This document shows positions 63,088-64,000 of a stretch of DNA of 64,000 nt, piece after piece. A program made the position numbers and the translations under genes. A model generated the notes under the pieces. It had not been told where the DNA came from. It saw nothing but the letters and a program-made list of their open reading frames with translations, and made no database searches. How positions within the stretch are numbered: position 1 is the first letter of the stretch; every line of letters starts with the position of its first letter. This DNA comes from Thomasclavelia spiroformis DSM 1552 (lineage in GTDB: Bacteria; Bacillota_I; Bacilli_A; Erysipelotrichales; Coprobacillaceae), in NCBI RefSeq assembly GCF_025149465.1, contig NZ_CP102275.1, positions 1,798,001 through 1,862,000 on the forward strand, in the 5' to 3' direction.

Positions 63088-63906
63088 ATGAGAAAAGAAA
63101 TACAAAAGTTAACAACATCCCAATTTGCAAAATTACACAAGGTAAATAAACGGACATTACATTATTATGATGAAATTGGTCTTTTCCGTCCACTTACAAA
63201 AGCTGAAAATGGTTATCGCTATTATGATATTTCACAAAGTATTGATTTTGAATATATTCGTATGTTGAAAGAATTAAATATGAGTATTGAAGAAATTGAA
63301 ACTTATCGAAAAAATCCTACATCTATTAATTTTTTAAAAATTGTTCAACAAAAAGAAAAAGAAATTAATAAACAAATTCAAAAACTAAAAGAGATTAAAA
63401 CTATAATCCAAAACAAGAAAAAACAAATTATTTTTTGTGAAACTTTGCAAAAGCAAGAAATTAGAATTGAAGTGTGTCAATCAGAAAGGATTTTAGTTTA
63501 TCCATATGATTTTTCACAAGATGATATATCACAAATTTTTTATTACTTAAAAGATGTATGGGGAATAGAGCAAATACGTATGGGAATAGGAAGTTTTATT
63601 TCACTTGATAACATAAATAAGATGAATTTTGATAAATACGAAGGAGTATATACGATTGCCTTAAACAAAAAGTCAGTTCCAAATAGCCATAGCCTTATCA
63701 AACCAAAAGGAAAATATCTTTGTGGTTATCAAAAAGGTACATGGGATAAATTACCAATCCTATATCAACAGATATTAGATTATGCTAATAAAAATAATTT
63801 ACAACTTACTGGTTACGCTTATGAAGTCGGTTTGAATGATTTTGTAATTTCTAATGAAACTGATTACATCACAAAGATTATGATTAAAATTGAAGAAAAT
63901 TCTTGA
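63088..63906 (+). CDS. MerR family transcriptional regulator with effector-binding-type C-terminus
   Basis: 272 residues. Residues 1-75: MerR winged helix-turn-helix, TTSQFAKLHKVNKRTLHYYDEIGLFRP, the YRYYD wing and an N-M-S-I-E-E-I segment; a coiled-coil dimerisation helix (about 80-125, KEKEINKQIQKLKEIKTII); then a C-terminal domain of about 145 residues resembling the BmrR/GyrI-like ligand pocket (RMGIGSFISL, KPKGKYLCGYQKGTW). The ligand is unknown. RBS AAGGAGA. Confidence 0.9.
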   Translation: MRKEIQKLTTSQFAKLHKVNKRTLHYYDEIGLFRPLTKAENGYRYYDISQSIDFEYIRMLKELNMSIEEIETYRKNPTSINFLKIVQQKEKEINKQIQKLKEIKTIIQNKKKQIIFCETLQKQEIRIEVCQSERILVYPYDFSQDDISQIFYYLKDVWGIEQIRMGIGSFISLDNINKMNFDKYEGVYTIALNKKSVPNSHSLIKPKGKYLCGYQKGTWDKLPILYQQILDYANKNNLQLTGYAYEVGLNDFVISNETDYITKIMIKIEENS

Positions 63907-64000
63907 TTTTACAATTAATCCACAGTTTAAAAAATATTCTAAATATGGAATTTTTATCGATAAATTATGATAAAACAAAAAAGATTATCCTTCATTAGAA

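Noticed and set aside
1-64000. tRNA, rRNA or CRISPR arrays
   Set aside because: No segment with cloverleaf spacing, rRNA conservation or regularly spaced repeats was recognised by eye.

Overview
The window looks like chromosomal DNA of a very AT-rich Gram-positive gut bacterium of the Erysipelotrichia/Coprobacillaceae type (Thomasclavelia or Coprobacillus relatives). This is an inference from gene content, not from a marker gene: it carries pyruvate phosphate dikinase, a eukaryote-type prolyl-tRNA synthetase, an MG284/MPN403-like regulator shared with Mollicutes, comFA/comFC, luxS, ftsEX, secA-prfB and a trp operon under a T-box. No rRNA, tRNA or CRISPR array was seen.

Layout. Positions 1-7721, all on the minus strand: an operon of asparaginase, DprA-like protein, rhomboid protease and galU (cut by the window edge), then ppdK, which is broken by one extra base, then a DbpA/CshA-type RNA helicase. 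Positions 7900-8880: a decayed chloramphenicol acetyltransferase and a TIGR04076 gene with no ordinary start codon. Positions 8942-14547: accessory nucleic-acid genes (an unknown protein, a DEDDh exonuclease fused to a SWIM finger, then divergently Nudix plus PLD-helicase-DUF3427, and a macrodomain protein). Positions 14660-20914: housekeeping and transport genes (CoA-binding protein, amidohydrolase, NSS symporter, ExoA, TspO, purine-type permease). An IS110-family element with a possible bridge-RNA region sits next to the permease leader (21039-22472). Positions 22607-27441: regulator, phosphatase, radical SAM protein, pyridoxamine kinase, cyclophilin lipoprotein and MATE exporter.

Positions 27580-34477 hold the complete trpEGDCFBA operon with promoter, tryptophan T-box leader (UGG specifier) and terminator. 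Every junction is a short overlap or gap of 3 bases or fewer. Next come proS, sbcDC and an acetyltransferase, a broken DUF3788 gene, a small Cys-containing protein, an ABC-F ATPase, a transglutaminase-like protein, ftsEX, a YitT protein, prfB and secA (34542-52095). After an AT-rich gap come a PHP phosphatase, a cold-shock protein, comFA-comFC, a MarR regulator divergent from a ClC channel, luxS with a DegV protein, YigZ, and a dUTPase-like protein that has lost metal ligands. The right end has an internally deleted IS3-family element, a UPF0145 protein, and a MerR regulator divergent from a frameshifted GNAT gene whose promoter has the 19-bp spacer and central palindrome typical of MerR control.

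Points most worth attention: the IS110 noncoding region as a bridge-RNA candidate; the Nudix/PLD-helicase module and its neighbours; an unexplained structured leader before the permease; the apparent AUA start; the dUTPase homolog with altered metal ligands; and two otherwise intact genes (ppdK and the MerR-linked acetyltransferase) each broken by a single A.
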